In this document: piece after piece, positions 18,049 to 26,723 of the stretch
Layout of the letters: each line of letters opens with the position of its first letter
Position numbering within the stretch: the first letter of the stretch is position 1
Source: Streptomyces exfoliatus
Lineage (GTDB): Bacteria > Actinomycetota > Actinomycetes > Streptomycetales > Streptomycetaceae
Assembly: GCF_000725545.1 (NCBI RefSeq)
Contig: NZ_JNZP01000010.1
Span: 62,001-126,000 of the forward strand
DNA length: 64,000 bases
Direction of reading: 5' to 3'
Program-made: the position numbers and the translations under genes
Notes under the pieces: generated by a model
Told to the model about the DNA's origin: nothing
Database searches by the model: none
The model's input: only the letters and a program-made list of their open reading frames with translations

Positions 18049-18594
18049 ATGCGAGCCGACGCACGCCGCAACCACGAGCGACTGCTCATCGAAGCCCGCG
18101 CCACCTTCGCCGAACAGGGCGCCGACGCCTCCCTCGAGGAGATCGCGCGCCGCGCGGGCGTCGGGATCGGCACCCTCTACCGCCACTTCCCCACCCGGGC
18201 CGAGCTGCTCAACGCCGTCTTCCAGGAGGCTCTGACGGCGCTCCTGCGCCGCTCGGCGGAGCTGGCCGGGGCCGCGGAGCCGTGCCGGGCGCTCGTGGAG
18301 TGGCTGCGGGCCCTGATCGCCCACGCGGGCGAGTACCGGGGGCTCGCGCACGCGCTGATGTCGGCCTCGTACGACCGGAGTTCGGCGCTCGCCGGATGCA
18401 GCGAGCCGCTGCGGGCGGCCGGTGAGCGGCTGCTCGGGCGCGCCCGTGAGGCGGGCCAGGTGCGCGCCGACGTGTCGATCGGCGATCTGATGCAGCTGAC
18501 CAACGCGATCGCGCTGGCGGCGGAACAGCGTCCGGACGATCCGGAGTTGGCGGACCGCCTGCTCGCGCTGACGCTCCGGGGAATCAAGCACTGA
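18049..18594 (+). CDS. TetR/AcrR-family transcriptional regulator
   Basis: The 181-residue protein begins MRADARRNHERLLIEARATF. Its helix-turn-helix (SLEEIARRAGVGIGTLYRHF, residues 25-44) is typical of the TetR family. The remainder is a helical effector domain. The ribosome site GGAGGG is about 13 nt from the ATG, rather far. No divergent target gene is adjacent, so its regulon is unknown. It sits after the carboxylase terminator and converges on the DeoR-family gene. Confidence 0.87.
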   Translation: MRADARRNHERLLIEARATFAEQGADASLEEIARRAGVGIGTLYRHFPTRAELLNAVFQEALTALLRRSAELAGAAEPCRALVEWLRALIAHAGEYRGLAHALMSASYDRSSALAGCSEPLRAAGERLLGRAREAGQVRADVSIGDLMQLTNAIALAAEQRPDDPELADRLLALTLRGIKH

Positions 18595-18656
18595 GGACTC
18601 GAGGTCCGGGGAAACCGGGACTGACGTCGTCCCGGGTGTACGGGCGCCGGCGGCCC

Positions 18657-18678
18657 GGGACCTTTGGGGGAAGGTCCC
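18657..18678. terminator. Hairpin between TetR and DeoR-family genes
   Basis: An 8-bp stem GGGACCTT (18657-18664) with AAGGTCCC (18671-18678) and a 6-nt loop lies between convergent stops. Confidence 0.6.
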
Positions 18679-18687
18679 TCGCACCCC

Positions 18688-19650
18688 TCAGCGGCGGCGC
18701 ATGTCCGCGACGCGTGCCGTGCGCTCCAGCGTCTCCGCGGCCATTCCCCCGCCAGGCCCCCTGAACTGACCGGCCGCCATCCGCCCGCGCTGGACGGGGA
18801 GCGGCATGTCACGGCGGGGCCGGACGCCCGGGGGGTGCTGCTCACCGCCGGCCGCGCCGGGCCCGGCGCCCGTACCCGCCACGGCGATCTGCACGCCCTG
18901 GTCGGCGAGGGCCTGGAGCTCGGTGGCCGCCCGGTCGTCATGGGCGGGCGGCTCGTCGGTGACAAGGCGGGTGATGACGTCCGTGGGCACCGTCTGGAAC
19001 ATGGTGTCGGCGCCGAGCTTGGTGTGGTCGGCGAGGACCACGACCTCCGCCGCCGCCTGGACGAGCGCCCGGTCCACGCTCGCGGAGAGCATGTTGGAGG
19101 TGGACAGGCCGCGCTCGGCGGTCAGTCCGCTCCCGGAGAGGAAGGCGCGGGAGACCCGGAGGCCCTGGAGCGACTGCTCCGCCCCGCTGCCCACGAGCGC
19201 GTAGTTGGAGCCGCGCAGGGTGCCGCCGGTCATGACGACCTCGACCCTGTTGGCGTGGGCGAGGGCCTGGGCGACGAGCAGGGAGTTGGTGACCACGGTC
19301 AGACCGGGCACGCGGGCGAGCCGGCGGGCCAGCTCCTGCGTGGTCGTCCCGGCGCCGACGACGATGGCCTCGCCTTCTTCGACGAGGCTCGCGGCGACGT
19401 CGGCGATGGCCGTCTTCTCCGCGGTCGCGAGATGGGATTTCTGCGGGAAGCCGGATTCTCGCGTGAATCCGCCCGGCAACACCGCACCGCCGTGGCGGCG
19501 GTCGAGGAGTCCTTCTGCCTCCAGTGCCCGTACGTCTCTCCGTACGGTCACCTCCGAGGTCTGGACGACGCGGGCGAGCTCGCGGAGCGACACGGCCCCA
19601 TTGGCTCGCACCATTTCGAGGATCAACTGGCGACGTTCTGCAGCGAACAC
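18688..19650 (-). CDS. DeoR/GlpR-family transcriptional repressor
   Basis: The 320-residue protein opens with the DeoR winged helix (AAERRQLILEMVRANGAVSL, then SEVTVRRDVRALEAEGLL and RRHGGAV). The sugar-phosphate-isomerase-like effector domain (residues 80-250) contains GAGTTTQELARRL, VVTNSLLVAQAL, MTGGTLRGSNYALVG and ADHTKLG. Effectors of this fold are phosphorylated sugars, and for E. coli DeoR deoxyribose-5-phosphate. The C-terminal 70 residues are a Pro/Gly/Arg-rich tail not typical of the family. Its position beside nucleoside genes makes it the local candidate to bind the six CTACGCGCGTAG palindromes, though no copy precedes its own start. Confidence 0.85.
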   Translation of the reverse strand: MFAAERRQLILEMVRANGAVSLRELARVVQTSEVTVRRDVRALEAEGLLDRRHGGAVLPGGFTRESGFPQKSHLATAEKTAIADVAASLVEEGEAIVVGAGTTTQELARRLARVPGLTVVTNSLLVAQALAHANRVEVVMTGGTLRGSNYALVGSGAEQSLQGLRVSRAFLSGSGLTAERGLSTSNMLSASVDRALVQAAAEVVVLADHTKLGADTMFQTVPTDVITRLVTDEPPAHDDRAATELQALADQGVQIAVAGTGAGPGAAGGEQHPPGVRPRRDMPLPVQRGRMAAGQFRGPGGGMAAETLERTARVADMRRR

Positions 19651-19850
19651 GAAACTGACAGTAACGTGACTGGCCGATAGTTTTCAGCACTATGCGCCGA
19701 ATTGCTGAATATGCGCATGGGCGAGGCCCCCAAGTGGTATGGGGGACCCCGCCGTTGATCGTCCGGCGCCTGGGCTATGCCCGGGCTTGCCGGGGGTTGT
19801 CCGAGTCGGCGAACCGTTCCCGCAGGCAGGGACGGGTGCCGGGCGTCCGG
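19651..19850. other. Intergenic region upstream of the DeoR-family gene
   Basis: I see no gene here. The stretch near 19651-19710 is AT-richer and probably holds the DeoR-family promoter (minus strand). A short hairpin-like CCCCC...GGGGG segment at 19728-19746 may end the upstream flavoprotein transcript. Confidence 0.3.
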
Positions 19851-21290
19851 CTAGACCTCGCCCGCCGTCTTCCGGGTGTGCAACTGCCGTGCCACTTCCG
19901 CGATCGAACCCGACAGGGAGGGGTACACGGTGAAAGCATTTGCGATCTGTTCGACCGTCAGATTGTTGTCGACCGCGATCGAGATGGGGTGAATCAGTTC
20001 GCTCGCCTTCGGGGCGACGACACAGCCGCCGACCACGATGCCGGTGCCGGGACGGCAGAAGATCTTGACGAAGCCGTCCCGGATGCCCTGCATCTTCGCG
20101 CGCGGGTTGCGCAGCAGCGGGAGCTTGACGACCTTGGCGTCGATCTTGCCGGCGTCCACGTCGGCCTGGGTGTAGCCGACGGTGGCGATCTCGGGGTCGG
20201 TGAAGACGTTCGACGAGACCGTCTTCAGGTTGAGCGGGGCCACCGCGTCGCCGAGGAAGTGGTACATGGCGATTCGGCCCTGCATGGCGGCCACCGAGGC
20301 GAGCGCGAAGACGCCGGTGACGTCACCGGCCGCGTACACGCCGGGGGCGCTGGTGCGGGAGACCCGGTCGGTCCAGATGTGACCGGAGTCCTTCAGCTTG
20401 ATCCCCGCCTCCTCCAGACCCATCCCGGCCGAGTTCGGGATCGCGCCGACCGCCATCAGACAGTGCGTGCCGGAGATGACCCGGCCGTCGGCGAGGGTGA
20501 CCTCGACCCGGTCGCCGACCCGCTTGGCGGACTCGGCGCGGGAGCGGGCCATGACGTTCATGCCACGGCGGCGGAAGACGTCCTCCAGGACGGCGGCGGC
20601 GTCCGGGTCCTCCCCGGGGAGCACCCGGTCACGGCTGGACACCAGGGTGACCCGGGAGCCGAGCGCCTGGTAGGCGCCGGCGAACTCGGCGCCGGTGACG
20701 CCGGAACCGACCACGATGAGCTCCTCGGGGAGCTCCTTGAGGTCGTAGACCTGCGTCCAGTTCAGGATGCGCTCGCCGTCCGGCTTGGCGTCGGGCACCT
20801 CGCGCGGGTGGGCGCCGGTGGCGATCAGCACGGCGTCGGCGGTCAGCGTCTCCTCGGTGCCGTCGGCGGCGGTGACGACCACCTGGCGGGACCCGTCCAT
20901 CGCCTGCCGGCCGGAGAGCCGGCCGCGACCGCGGAGCACGCGTGCGCCCGCCCGGGTGACGGAGGCGGTGATGTCGTGCGACTGGGCGAGCGCCAGGCGC
21001 TTCACCCGCCGGTTGACCTTGCCGAGGTCGACGCCGACGACGCGGGCGGCCTGCTCCACGTGCGGGGTGTCGTCCGCGACGATGATGCCGAGCTCCTCGT
21101 AGGAGGAGTCGAAGGTGGTCATCACCTCGGCGGTGGCGATCAGGGTCTTGGAGGGCACGCAGTCGGTCAGGACGGACGCGCCGCCGAGGCCGTCGCAGTC
21201 GACGACGGTCACCTCCGCGCCGAGTTGGGCGCCCACCAGGGCCGCCTCGTATCCGCCGGGTCCGCCGCCGATGATCACGATCCGGGTCAC
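19851..21290 (-). CDS. lpdA: NAD(P)H-quinone reductase of the flavoprotein disulfide reductase family
   Basis: The 479-residue protein has an N-terminal FAD site (IVIIGGGPGGYEAALV) and a second dinucleotide site (ELIVVGSGVTGAEFAGAYQ), followed by a dimerisation domain. The redox-disulfide region reads GGASVLTDCVPSK, so the first of the two cysteines normally found (GGTCLNVGCIPSK) is missing. Disulfide chemistry is therefore not possible. This matches Mycobacterium LpdA (Rv3303c), which reduces quinones with NAD(P)H rather than acting as a true lipoamide dehydrogenase. It starts with GTG and is divergent from the cyclotransferase-like gene. Confidence 0.88.
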   Translation of the reverse strand: MTRIVIIGGGPGGYEAALVGAQLGAEVTVVDCDGLGGASVLTDCVPSKTLIATAEVMTTFDSSYEELGIIVADDTPHVEQAARVVGVDLGKVNRRVKRLALAQSHDITASVTRAGARVLRGRGRLSGRQAMDGSRQVVVTAADGTEETLTADAVLIATGAHPREVPDAKPDGERILNWTQVYDLKELPEELIVVGSGVTGAEFAGAYQALGSRVTLVSSRDRVLPGEDPDAAAVLEDVFRRRGMNVMARSRAESAKRVGDRVEVTLADGRVISGTHCLMAVGAIPNSAGMGLEEAGIKLKDSGHIWTDRVSRTSAPGVYAAGDVTGVFALASVAAMQGRIAMYHFLGDAVAPLNLKTVSSNVFTDPEIATVGYTQADVDAGKIDAKVVKLPLLRNPRAKMQGIRDGFVKIFCRPGTGIVVGGCVVAPKASELIHPISIAVDNNLTVEQIANAFTVYPSLSGSIAEVARQLHTRKTAGEV

Positions 21291-21507
21291 TGGGATCTAC
21301 GCCTCGCGTCTCGTTCTGCCGGGGGGTCCCCCCGCTGGGGTGCAGTGCGTACGCCATTGTCCCGCACGCTTCAAAGTGCGTACCCCATTCTCCCGCACGC
21401 CCGGCGCGGTCTCACGCCGGGGGCCGTACGCCCGGCGGTCCCGGGACCCCACGGTCTCCACCTCGGAGTTCGGCGGACACCCCGCCCCCTCCCGTACCCT
21501 CGGTGCC

Positions 21508-21945
21508 ATGTCGCTCTACGCCGCTTTCGCCGGCAACCTCGACGCGCGGCTGATGAGCCGCCGCGCACCGCACTCCCCGCTGCGCGGCACCGGCTGGCTG
21601 AACGGCTGGCGGCTGACCTTCGGCGGCGAACAGATGGGCTGGGAGGGGGCGCTGGCCACCATCGTGGAGGCCCCCCGCTCGCAGGTCTTCGTGGCGCTGT
21701 ACGACATCGCGCCGATGGACGAGGACTCGATGGACCGCTGGGAGGGCGTCGGCCTCGACATCTACCGCCGGATGCGGGTGCGGGTGCACACCCTGGACGG
21801 CGAGGAGGCCGCCTGGGTGTACGTGCTCAACGGGTACGAGGGCGGGCTTCCCTCGGCGCGGTACCTCGGCGAGGTCGCCGACGCGGCCGAGTCGGCGGGC
21901 GCGCCGCACGACTACGTGATGGAGTTGCGCAAGCGCCCCTGCTGA
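21508..21945 (+). CDS. Gamma-glutamylcyclotransferase-like protein
   Basis: The 145-residue protein begins [25 protein letters not shown], matching the family's YFAYGSNL-type substrate loop with [16 protein letters not shown] and a conserved acidic region ([20 protein letters not shown]) follow. The fold handles gamma-glutamyl amines or peptides, but the substrate of Streptomyces members is not established. The start is the first ATG giving the family N-terminus; the longer upstream frame runs through non-coding sequence. Confidence 0.78.
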   Translation: MSLYAAFAGNLDARLMSRRAPHSPLRGTGWLNGWRLTFGGEQMGWEGALATIVEAPRSQVFVALYDIAPMDEDSMDRWEGVGLDIYRRMRVRVHTLDGEEAAWVYVLNGYEGGLPSARYLGEVADAAESAGAPHDYVMELRKRPC

Positions 21946-22041
21946 GGGTGTACGAACACCCCAGGGGCGGGGACGGGGGTACCGGTGCGCCTTTTGTCGG
22001 AAACGACAAGACAACGATCGCATGTCCGTCGGCATCGTCAT

Positions 22042-22053
22042 CTACGCGCGTAG
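22042..22053. promoter_or_regulatory. Nucleoside-regulon palindrome upstream of pnp
   Basis: This is a perfect CTACGCGCGTAG with AT on the left side. A possible -10 (TACGCT, 22065-22070) lies 11 nt downstream, which would place the palindrome over the -35 of the pnp promoter. Confidence 0.75.
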
Positions 22054-22135
22054 GCAATCTCCGGCTACGCTGCTGCGCGTACCAAATCCGTCCGGGGCCC
22101 ACCTCGGACCCACCCTCCCCGAGGCGAGAGAGTCA

Positions 22136-22939
22136 GTGAACGCAACTGCCACCCCGTACGAGGCCGCCGAGGCCGCTGCCGCCCGTCTTCGCGAGCTGAC
22201 CGGAGTCGAGAAGCACGACGTCGTCCTGGTCATGGGCTCGGGCTGGGCGCCCGCCGTCGACGCGCTCGGCGCGCCCGAGGCCGAGTTCCCCGTCACCGAC
22301 CTGCCCGGCTTCCCGCCGCCCGCCGTCGAGGGCCACGGCGGCAAGATCCGCTCGTACAAGATCGGCGAGAAGCGCGCGCTCGTCTTCCTCGGCCGCACCC
22401 ACTTCTACGAGGGCCGCGGCGTCGCGTCCGTCGCCCACGGCGTCCGTACCGCCGTCGCCGCCGGCTGCGAGACCGTCATCCTCACCAACGGCTGCGGCGG
22501 CCTGCGCGAGGGCATGCGCCCCGGCCAGCCGGTCCTCATCAGCGACCACCTCAACCTGACGGCCGCCTCGCCGATCGTCGGCGCGAACTTCGTGGACCTC
22601 ACCGACCTGTACTCGCCGCGGCTGCGCGCGCTGTGCAAGGAGGTCGACGAGACCCTCGAAGAGGGCGTCTACGTGCAGTTCCCCGGCCCGCACTACGAGA
22701 CCCCGGCCGAGATCAACATGGTCCGCGTGCTCGGCGGCGACCTCGTCGGCATGTCCACCGTCCTGGAGGCCATCGCCGCCCGTGAGGCCGGCGCGGAGGT
22801 CCTCGGCATCTCCCTGGTGACGAACCTGGCGGCGGGGCTCTCGGGCGAGCCGCTGAACCACGAGGAGGTCCTCCAGGCGGGGCGCGACTCGGCCGCGCGG
22901 ATGGGCGAGCTGCTGACCCGCGTCCTCGACCGGATCTGA
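22136..22939 (+). CDS. Purine-nucleoside phosphorylase (trimeric class)
   Basis: The GTG at 22136 gives 267 residues. Motifs include [15 protein letters not shown] and [11 protein letters not shown] for phosphate binding, [31 protein letters not shown] for the sugar, and [12 protein letters not shown] with the Asn that contacts 6-oxopurines. The enzyme splits (deoxy)inosine and guanosine with phosphate into base and pentose-1-phosphate. It lies next to the mutase that would isomerise the product, and its promoter carries the regulon palindrome. Confidence 0.93.
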   Translation: MNATATPYEAAEAAAARLRELTGVEKHDVVLVMGSGWAPAVDALGAPEAEFPVTDLPGFPPPAVEGHGGKIRSYKIGEKRALVFLGRTHFYEGRGVASVAHGVRTAVAAGCETVILTNGCGGLREGMRPGQPVLISDHLNLTAASPIVGANFVDLTDLYSPRLRALCKEVDETLEEGVYVQFPGPHYETPAEINMVRVLGGDLVGMSTVLEAIAAREAGAEVLGISLVTNLAAGLSGEPLNHEEVLQAGRDSAARMGELLTRVLDRI

Positions 22940-22960
22940 GTTCTTCCCGCGCCCCTCACA

Positions 22961-22986
22961 CCGTTCGGCCCCTGGGGGCCGAACGG
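22961..22986 (+). terminator. Terminator after pnp
   Basis: A 12-bp stem CCGTTCGGCCCC / GGGGCCGAACGG has a 2-nt loop and starts 22 nt past the stop codon. Confidence 0.75.
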
Positions 22987-23051
22987 GCCTCGGGGCGCTG
23001 CGGCGGCCTCCGACCGCCGGGGCCCCGGCCTCGGGCGTCCGCCGTCGGGGC

Positions 23052-23263
23052 CGCTGCGCGGGGCTTCTTCCCCACCCCGCCCCTTCCCGAACCGGGGCTC
23101 CGCCCCGGACCCCGCGCCTCGAACGCCGGCGGGCTGGATTTCCGCCCCGGCGGAAATCCAGCCCGCCCGGCGTTCGAGGGCACGGCCGAAGGCCGTACGG
23201 GGTCTGGGGGCTTGCCCCCAGTTTCGGGAAGGGGCGGGGTGGGGGAAGGCTCCGCGCAGCGGT
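23052..23263. repeat. Large imperfect palindromic intergenic repeat
   Basis: Most of the 368-nt gap between pnp and the mutase gene is one long imperfect inverted repeat. The outer arms pair CCGCTGCGCGGGGCTTCTTC with the complementary sequence ending near 23263. CCCCACCCCGCCCCTTCCCGAA also pairs with its complement, and the centre is GGCGGGCTGGATTTCCGCC near 23127-23150. From memory, near-identical sequences recur between genes across Streptomyces genomes. It could be a non-autonomous mobile palindrome or a structural element. No coding capacity is apparent. Confidence 0.65.
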
Positions 23264-23307
23264 ACTCGCCCCGCCACCCCACCCTCCCGCACCCCGAAAG
23301 GCACACC

Positions 23308-24960
23308 GTGACCCAGGACGACCTCCTCACCCGGGCCAAGGCCTGGCTCGCCGAGGACCCCGACAGCGAGACCCGCGAGGAGCTCGCCGAGCTGATCAAG
23401 GCCGGTGACACCGACGCGCTCGCCGACCGTTTCGCCGGCACACTCCAGTTCGGCACCGCCGGACTCCGCGGCGAGCTGGGCGCGGGGCCGATGCGGATGA
23501 ACCGCTCGGTCGTCATCCGGGCCGCCGCCGGCCTCGCCGCGTACCTCAGGGCGAAGGGCGAGGAGGGCGGTCTCGTCGTCATCGGCTACGACGCCCGCTA
23601 CAAGTCCGCCGACTTCGCCCGTGACACCGCCGCCGTGATGACCGGCGCGGGGCTGCGCGCCGCGCTGCTCCCCCGCCCGCTGCCGACGCCCGTCCTGGCG
23701 TACGCCATAAGGCATCTGGGTGCCGTCGCGGGCGTCGAGGTGACCGCGAGCCACAACCCGCCGCGCGACAACGGCTACAAGGTCTACCTGGGCGACGGCT
23801 CGCAGATCGTGCCGCCCGCCGACGCGGAGATCGCCGCCGAGATCGACGCGATCCGCTCGCTCGACGACGTCCCGCGCCCCGAGGACGGCTGGCGGACCCT
23901 CGGCGACGAGGTCCTGGACGCCTATCTGGAGCGTACGGACGCCGTCCTGAGCCCCGGATCACCCCGCACCGCCAGGACCGTCTACACGGCCATGCACGGC
24001 GTCGGCAAGGACGTCCTGACCGCCGCGTTCGCCCGGGCCGGTTTCCCGCCGCCCGCGCTCGTCGCCGCCCAGGCCGAGCCGGACCCGGCCTTCCCCACGG
24101 TCGCCTTCCCCAACCCGGAGGAGCCGGGGGCCATGGACCTCGCCTTCGAGGCGGCCCGCGCCGTGGACCCCGACCTGGTCATCGCCAACGACCCGGACGC
24201 CGACCGCTGCGCGGTGGCCGTGCCGGACCCGGCGGTCACGGGCGGCTGGCGGATGCTCCGCGGCGACGAGGTGGGCGCGCTGCTCGCCGCGCACCTGGTC
24301 TACAAGGGCGCCACCGGCGTCTTCGCCGAGTCGATCGTGTCGTCCTCGCTGCTCGGCCGGATCGCCGACGCCGCGGGCCTCGGCTACGAGGAGACCCTGA
24401 CCGGCTTCAAGTGGATCGCGCGCGTCGAGGGCCTGCGCTACGGCTACGAGGAGGCGCTCGGCTACTGCGTCGACCCGGAGGGCGTCCGCGACAAGGACGG
24501 CATCACGGCGGCGCTGCTCGTCACCGAGCTGGCGTCGGTGCTCAAGGAGCAGGGCCGGACGCTGACCGACCTGCTGGACGACCTGGCGGTGGAGCACGGG
24601 CTGCACGCCACGGACCAGCTGTCGGTGCGCGTCGAGGACCTGAGCGTCATCGCGAACGCGATGGCGGCGCTGCGCGAGCGCCCGCCGGTGTCGCTGGCCG
24701 GTCTGACGGTCGTCTCGGCGGAGGACCTGACGAAGGGGACGGAGTCGCTGCCCCCGACGGACGGGCTGCGCTACCACCTGGAGGGCGCGTACAAGGCCCG
24801 GGTGATCGTCCGCCCGAGCGGCACCGAGCCCAAGCTGAAGTGCTACCTGGAGGTCGTGGTCCCGGTCGCCGCGGCGGTCGACCTCGCTCCGGCCCGCGCG
24901 AAGGCCTCGGAGCTGCTCGTCGCCATCAAGCGTGACCTGTCGGCGGCCGCCGGACTGTGA
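23308..24960 (+). CDS. Alpha-D-phosphohexomutase family protein, probable phosphopentomutase/phosphomannomutase
   Basis: The GTG at 23308 gives 550 residues. The phosphoserine loop is TASHNPPRDNGYK (S148), the Mg site NDPDADRCAV, the sugar-specificity segment ESIVSSSLLGRI, and the C-terminal phosphate-binding loop RPSGTEPKLKCY. All four domains are present. The position between purine phosphorylase and deoC suggests it converts (deoxy)ribose-1-phosphate to the 5-phosphate, as PGM2-type mutases do. Phosphomannomutase or phosphoglucomutase activity cannot be excluded from sequence. Confidence 0.87.
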   Translation: MTQDDLLTRAKAWLAEDPDSETREELAELIKAGDTDALADRFAGTLQFGTAGLRGELGAGPMRMNRSVVIRAAAGLAAYLRAKGEEGGLVVIGYDARYKSADFARDTAAVMTGAGLRAALLPRPLPTPVLAYAIRHLGAVAGVEVTASHNPPRDNGYKVYLGDGSQIVPPADAEIAAEIDAIRSLDDVPRPEDGWRTLGDEVLDAYLERTDAVLSPGSPRTARTVYTAMHGVGKDVLTAAFARAGFPPPALVAAQAEPDPAFPTVAFPNPEEPGAMDLAFEAARAVDPDLVIANDPDADRCAVAVPDPAVTGGWRMLRGDEVGALLAAHLVYKGATGVFAESIVSSSLLGRIADAAGLGYEETLTGFKWIARVEGLRYGYEEALGYCVDPEGVRDKDGITAALLVTELASVLKEQGRTLTDLLDDLAVEHGLHATDQLSVRVEDLSVIANAMAALRERPPVSLAGLTVVSAEDLTKGTESLPPTDGLRYHLEGAYKARVIVRPSGTEPKLKCYLEVVVPVAAAVDLAPARAKASELLVAIKRDLSAAAGL

Positions 24961-24975
24961 CGGCGGGATCGTCAC

Positions 24976-25014
24976 GGAGGGCCGGTACGGGATGCGTTCC
25001 CGTACCGGCCCTCC
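24976..25014. terminator. Bidirectional terminator between mutase and PH-domain genes
   Basis: A perfect 17-bp stem, GGAGGGCCGGTACGGGA (24976-24992) and its complement (24998-25014), has a 5-nt loop and lies between convergent genes. Confidence 0.9.
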
Positions 25015-25077
25015 GGCGTTCTCCACGCCCCGGGCGACCCGGGCCGTGTCTCCCCGCGGTCGGCGGGGTCGTCGGGA

Positions 25078-25797
25078 TCAGCCCGTCGCCATGAGGATCA
25101 CCAGGAGCAGCAGTCCGGCCAGCGCGGGGCCGACGATCTCGTACGCCCAGCGCACCCGCACCTCGCCGACCGCGCCGGGCGTGCCGGCGCGGCGCTCGCC
25201 GAGCTCGCGCAGCTCGGCGACGGCCTGGTCGCCGGCCGCCGCCCGCGAGCCGCCGTCGTGCGCGCCCGCGGCGACCGGGGTACGGCCGCGCGGACCGTCC
25301 TGGGAGGCGCGGGCGGCGACGCGGGCCGTCTTCTTGCGCTGGCGCAGCGAGACGGGGATGGCCCACAGCTGGTACTTGGTGCCGTCCTGGGTGAGCACCT
25401 CGCTGGAGTACCCGGCGCGGACGTCGGCGACCTTCGACCAGGGCAGCGTGATCGACCGGAAGGGGTTGCGGACCCGGAGCCGGTCGTCGTTGGCGTACAC
25501 GGCGGGCCGGATGGTGAAGGCGACGATCAGCGGGACGGCGAGGACGAGGCCCGCGAGCGCGAGCCACGGCGACCGGCCCTCGCCGCGCACCAGCACGTCA
25601 CCGGCGAACAGGAGCGCGAGGACCAGCAAGAACACTCCTCCGGCGATCCCCAGCGGCGACCGGTAGACACGGTCGGCGAAGGGCTTCGGCCGCCCGTCGT
25701 CGGCGGACGGCTTCGCGGGGCCCGTGGACGGCTGCTCGGGGGTCGACTCGCGGCTCGGCTCGTGGCTGGGCTCGGGGGTCGGCTCGGGGGTCGTCAT
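25078..25797 (-). CDS. PH-domain (bPH6-like) membrane protein
   Basis: The 239-residue protein starts with a Pro/Glu/Ser-rich cytoplasmic tail with short repeats (residues 3-30). Two hydrophobic segments follow (about 48-70 and 78-97), and then a domain with RPAVYANDDRLRVRNPFRSITLPWSKVADVRA. This NPFR-I-LPWS pattern is typical of bacterial PH-like domains. After a variable linker comes a third membrane helix at the very end (LAGLLLLVILMATG). The function is unknown; many such proteins are membrane-associated adaptors. It is the downstream neighbour of the sortase gene, 34 nt away. Confidence 0.8.
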   Translation of the reverse strand: MTTPEPTPEPSHEPSRESTPEQPSTGPAKPSADDGRPKPFADRVYRSPLGIAGGVFLLVLALLFAGDVLVRGEGRSPWLALAGLVLAVPLIVAFTIRPAVYANDDRLRVRNPFRSITLPWSKVADVRAGYSSEVLTQDGTKYQLWAIPVSLRQRKKTARVAARASQDGPRGRTPVAAGAHDGGSRAAAGDQAVAELRELGERRAGTPGAVGEVRVRWAYEIVGPALAGLLLLVILMATG

Positions 25798-25831
25798 GCC
25801 GCCGATTGTGCCTCAGCGGGCCGACGGAGGC

Positions 25832-26491
25832 TCAGGCGGCCGCCCGCGTGGCCACGAGATCCGCGTACAGAATGATGTTGTCGGGGCGGTGGCCGTCGAC
25901 CAGCTCGCCGCCGCAGGTGATGACGCGCAGTTCGGGGCGCTCGGTGTCGCCGTACACCTTGGCCGTCGGGAAGGTGTCCTTGTCGACCTGCTCCAGCTCC
26001 CGGACGCGGAAGACGGCGAGGGTGCCGTCGGCGCGGGTCACGGTGATCTCGTCGCCGACCCGGACGCGGGAGACGTTCTTCAGGACGGCGGGGCCGCGCT
26101 CGGTGTCGAAGTGCCCGATGAGGACGGCGGGCCCTGTCTCGCCGGGCGTGACGCCCTTGTCGTACCAGCCGATCCGGTCGGCGTCGGCGACGGAGGGCAC
26201 CTCGACGGTGCCGTCGGCGGCGAGCCCCAGTCGGAGGACGGGCCCGGCGGTCTCGGTGTCGACGCCGGCGGCGGGCAGCCGCACCCTGACGGGCAGTGAC
26301 CGTGCGAGCGGCCGGACGGGCGCGGCGCTCGTGGCCGGGGTGGGCGCGGCGGTGGCCTCGGAGATCCGCGCGGGCGGGGTGACGGGCGCGGGCTCGGCGC
26401 CGGCGGAGCAGCCGGAGAGCGCGGCGAGGGCGATCAGGGCGGCCAGGGAGAGGGCGGGGGCGGTACGGGCGCGGGTACGGCGGCGGTTCAC
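25832..26491 (-). CDS. Class F sortase
   Basis: The GTG at 26491, preceded by GGAG, gives 219 residues; an upstream ATG would add an unlikely basic extension. A lipobox-like LSGCSAG near residue 27 follows the N-terminal hydrophobic helix. The sortase barrel carries the catalytic His in LIGHFDTERGP, the Cys in VITCGGELVDG and an Arg in HRPDNIILYADL. Class F enzymes are typical of actinobacteria and cleave LPxTG-like signals. The upstream gene encodes a secreted protein with a C-terminal anchor-like region and is the likely partner. Confidence 0.88.
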   Translation of the reverse strand: MNRRRTRARTAPALSLAALIALAALSGCSAGAEPAPVTPPARISEATAAPTPATSAAPVRPLARSLPVRVRLPAAGVDTETAGPVLRLGLAADGTVEVPSVADADRIGWYDKGVTPGETGPAVLIGHFDTERGPAVLKNVSRVRVGDEITVTRADGTLAVFRVRELEQVDKDTFPTAKVYGDTERPELRVITCGGELVDGHRPDNIILYADLVATRAAA

Positions 26492-26652
26492 GGCGGGGCT
26501 CCGGACGGACGGGTGTGGCCGGTCGCCGCGCGGGACGCGGCGACCGGCCTGGGGTGGGGTGAGGTGCGCTCCCGCTCGGGTCAAGGGGCGGGGAGTCGGC
26601 CCGGCCTCGGGGGCCGGGCCGGATGGTGTCGGCGACGGGCGGCGGACGACCG

Positions 26653-26705
26653 GCGACCGCCGTCAGGCGACCGCCGTCAGGCGACCGGCGTCAGGCGACC
26701 GCCGT
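26653..26705. repeat. 14-bp tandem repeat between sortase and surface-protein genes
   Basis: The unit GCGACCGCCGTCAG is repeated at 26653, 26667 and 26681 (one mismatch in the third), with a partial fourth copy at 26695-26705. The array lies about 160 nt upstream of the sortase start, in the gap after the surface-protein gene. Confidence 0.8.
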
Positions 26706-26723
26706 TTCCGCCGGCCGGCCAGG

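Noticed and set aside
21297..21312. Half-site CTACGC upstream of the quinone reductase, resembling the nucleoside palindrome
   Set aside because: Only the left half matches; the right half does not pair at the right distance, so I did not count it as a regulon site.
26653..26705. 14-bp tandem array considered as a CRISPR or origin iteron set
   Set aside because: No spacers, only about four copies, and no replication or cas genes nearby.
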